From: Acidobacteriota bacterium
GTDB taxonomy: Bacteria > Acidobacteriota > Aminicenantia > Aminicenantales > Saccharicenantaceae
Assembly (NCBI GenBank): GCA_014894455.1
Contig: JADBLN010000067.1
Span: 1 to 37,919 of the forward strand
Direction of reading: 5' to 3'
DNA length: 37,919 nt
Below are positions 36,164-37,919 of the stretch, in pieces. The notes beneath the pieces are model-generated. The model was given only the letters and a program-made list of their open reading frames with translations. It did no database searches and was not told where the DNA came from. A program made the translations under genes and the position numbers. Within the stretch, counting starts at the first letter, position 1. Every line of letters starts with the position of its first letter.

Positions 36164-36177
36164 CTGAAAGGGCGCCC

Positions 36178-37919
36178 ATGAACCTCCATCCTATCGACCT
36201 CGCCATCATCGCCGTCTACCTCCTCGGTGTCGTAATGATCGGTGTCGTCGTCCGCAAGCGGGCGACGAAAAAGCTCGACTCCTTCTACCTCGCCGATCGG
36301 AACGTGCCCTGGTGGATGCTGGGCCTGTCCGGGTGCTCGAGCTACATCGACATCGGCGGGACGATGTCCATGATCGGGCTCATCTTCTACCTCGGCCTCA
36401 AGTCGATGTGGGCGACGCACATCTTCTGGGGCTGGTTCATGATCTCGTTCTACATGGCTTTCCAGGCCAAATACATCAGGCGGTCCGGGGTGATGACCTT
36501 CGCCGAGTGGAACGAGACGCGCTTCGGGGCGACGAAGGACGCCGAGGCGGCCCGCCTGGCGTCGTCGATCTTCCTCCTCGTCCTGATGATCTGTAACCTG
36601 ATGTTCATCAGCGTCGGGACGGGGAAGTTCGCCGAAGAGTTCCTGCCCCTGCCGCGCTGGGAGGCGACGCTCATCGTGCTCGCCGTCGTCGGTGTCTACG
36701 TGACCCTGGGCGGCTTCTTCGGCGTCATCCTGACCGACGTCTTCCAGACGATCCTCATCGGCGCCGGCGCCGTTATCCTGGGCGTCATGGTCTTCGCCCA
36801 GCCCGCGGCGACGACGTTCATCCACAAGGACCCGGCCTGGTTCTCGCTCGCCCCGACCTGGAAGCTGTGGACGGGCTTCATGACGGATACGCCGGCGGCC
36901 TACCAGCATTTCGGGCTCTTCGGCCCGCTCATGGCGGCGGGCTTTTTCTGGATGGTCTTCCGGCTCCTCGCCGGGCCGAACGTCTGGGACTTCCAGTTCT
37001 TCCTGACGACGCGGACGCCGCGCGACGCCCAGCTCGCGGCCGGGATGTGGACGGTCGGCTACAACCTGCGCTGGGTCCTCGGCTGCGCCTTCATGGTCCT
37101 GGGAATTTTCTACCTGGGGTCGCAGGCGGGCTTCGACGCCGAGAAGATCATGCCTCTCGTCCTCCTGAAGATGCCCGTCGGATTGCGGGGGCTTTTCATG
37201 GCCGTGCTCCTGGCCGCCCTGATGTCGACGATCAGCGCCATGATCAATGTGACGAGCTCGGTCGTCATCAACGATTTCATCAAGCGCTACTTCGCCAAGA
37301 ACATGACCCAGAAGAAGCTCGTCCGGCTGGGGCAGGCGGCTTCGGTCGTCGCGGTTCTCGTCGGATTCGTCTTCTCGCTGTCCTTCACGAACATCGTCAC
37401 GGCCTGGGAGACCATGGTCTTCGTCGTCGTCACGGTCATCCTGGTGCCGGCGACCCTGCGCTGGCATTACTGGCGGTTCGGGGCCAAGGCCTTCGTCTGG
37501 GGCATGGGCGCCTCGGCGGGACTGATCACGCTGCGGCTCCTTTTGCTGAAAGGCCTTCACGCCTCGGCCAGCCTGGCCCTCGACGTGAGCTTGAGCCTCG
37601 CGGCGACGCTCGTCGCCGCGGTCCTGACCAAGCCTGCGGACATGGAGGTCCTGGTCAAGTTCTACGCCAAGGTCCGGCCATTCGGGTTCTGGGGCCCGGT
37701 GCGGCGGGAGTGCGTGCGGCGGGGGCTCGTGCCGGCCAAGGACAAAATGCCGAAGATCGACATGCTCAACGGCCTGGTCACGGCCGTCTTCCAGTTCACG
37801 CTGGCCATCCTGCCGTTCTACCTTTTTCTCCGTAACTGGAAACAGCTCGGCCTTTGGGCCGGCGCCGCGGCCGGGCTCTCGGTCATCCTTTATTTCACGT
37901 GGTATAAGAATCTCCCGGC
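36178..37919 (+). CDS. Sodium:solute symporter (SSS) family protein, C-terminus truncated by window edge
   Basis: MNLHPIDLAIIAVYLLGVVMIGVVVRKRATKKLDSFYLADRNVPWWMLGLSGCSSYIDIGG; multiple TM helices; AVLLAALMSTISAMINVTSSVVINDF. Not in ORF track because no stop falls inside the window. Confidence 0.93.
   Translation, partial: MNLHPIDLAIIAVYLLGVVMIGVVVRKRATKKLDSFYLADRNVPWWMLGLSGCSSYIDIGGTMSMIGLIFYLGLKSMWATHIFWGWFMISFYMAFQAKYIRRSGVMTFAEWNETRFGATKDAEAARLASSIFLLVLMICNLMFISVGTGKFAEEFLPLPRWEATLIVLAVVGVYVTLGGFFGVILTDVFQTILIGAGAVILGVMVFAQPAATTFIHKDPAWFSLAPTWKLWTGFMTDTPAAYQHFGLFGPLMAAGFFWMVFRLLAGPNVWDFQFFLTTRTPRDAQLAAGMWTVGYNLRWVLGCAFMVLGIFYLGSQAGFDAEKIMPLVLLKMPVGLRGLFMAVLLAALMSTISAMINVTSSVVINDFIKRYFAKNMTQKKLVRLGQAASVVAVLVGFVFSLSFTNIVTAWETMVFVVVTVILVPATLRWHYWRFGAKAFVWGMGASAGLITLRLLLLKGLHASASLALDVSLSLAATLVAAVLTKPADMEVLVKFYAKVRPFGFWGPVRRECVRRGLVPAKDKMPKIDMLNGLVTAVFQFTLAILPFYLFLRNWKQLGLWAGAAAGLSVILYFTWYKNLP

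Noticed and set aside
36040-37560. 506-aa minus ORF opposite the SSS symporter
   Set aside because: Antisense shadow rich in R/E/D/H; the plus-strand symporter frame is open to the window edge with clear TM helices.

Overview
GC-rich bacterial chromosomal window. Gene content (VWFA-related/GWxTD/TPR/TonB cluster, 6-bladed propeller remnants) suggests an Acidobacteriota/Aminicenantes-like organism; that assignment is inference only. Core content: (1) a tightly packed minus-strand tungstate-uptake plus molybdenum/tungsten-cofactor operon (tupA-tupB-tupC-moeA-moaC-MOSC-moaA-mogA, ~21.9 to 15.7 kb), preceded by a leader that closely resembles the Moco/Tuco riboswitch; (2) a minus-strand housekeeping operon ftsH-folP-cdaA-ybbR-glmM-pdxJ (c-di-AMP synthesis); (3) a VWA-TPR-GWxTD-TonB receptor cluster; (4) peptidases (S8 fragment at the left edge, M28, M14, M20), dusB, a PTS-EIIA/zinc-ribbon fusion, a RelE/RHH toxin-antitoxin pair, a GGQ release-factor-like protein, a diheme c-type protein, a propeller-transglutaminase protein and an SSS symporter running off the right edge. 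Most unusual signals: two families of dispersed REP-like hairpins. Family A (AAGAAYGGGGACACG...CATGTCCCC) has about five copies, one inserted in frame in tupA between signal peptide and mature domain, others at or over the stops of dusB and pdxJ. Family B (GGGGTCAAACCTAC...GTAGGTTTGACCCC) brackets the diheme gene. A decayed GNAT gene followed 3 nt later by an integron attC-like sequence is also notable. The ORF track misses both edge-truncated genes (S8 peptidase, SSS symporter) and contains many long spurious antisense ORFs.
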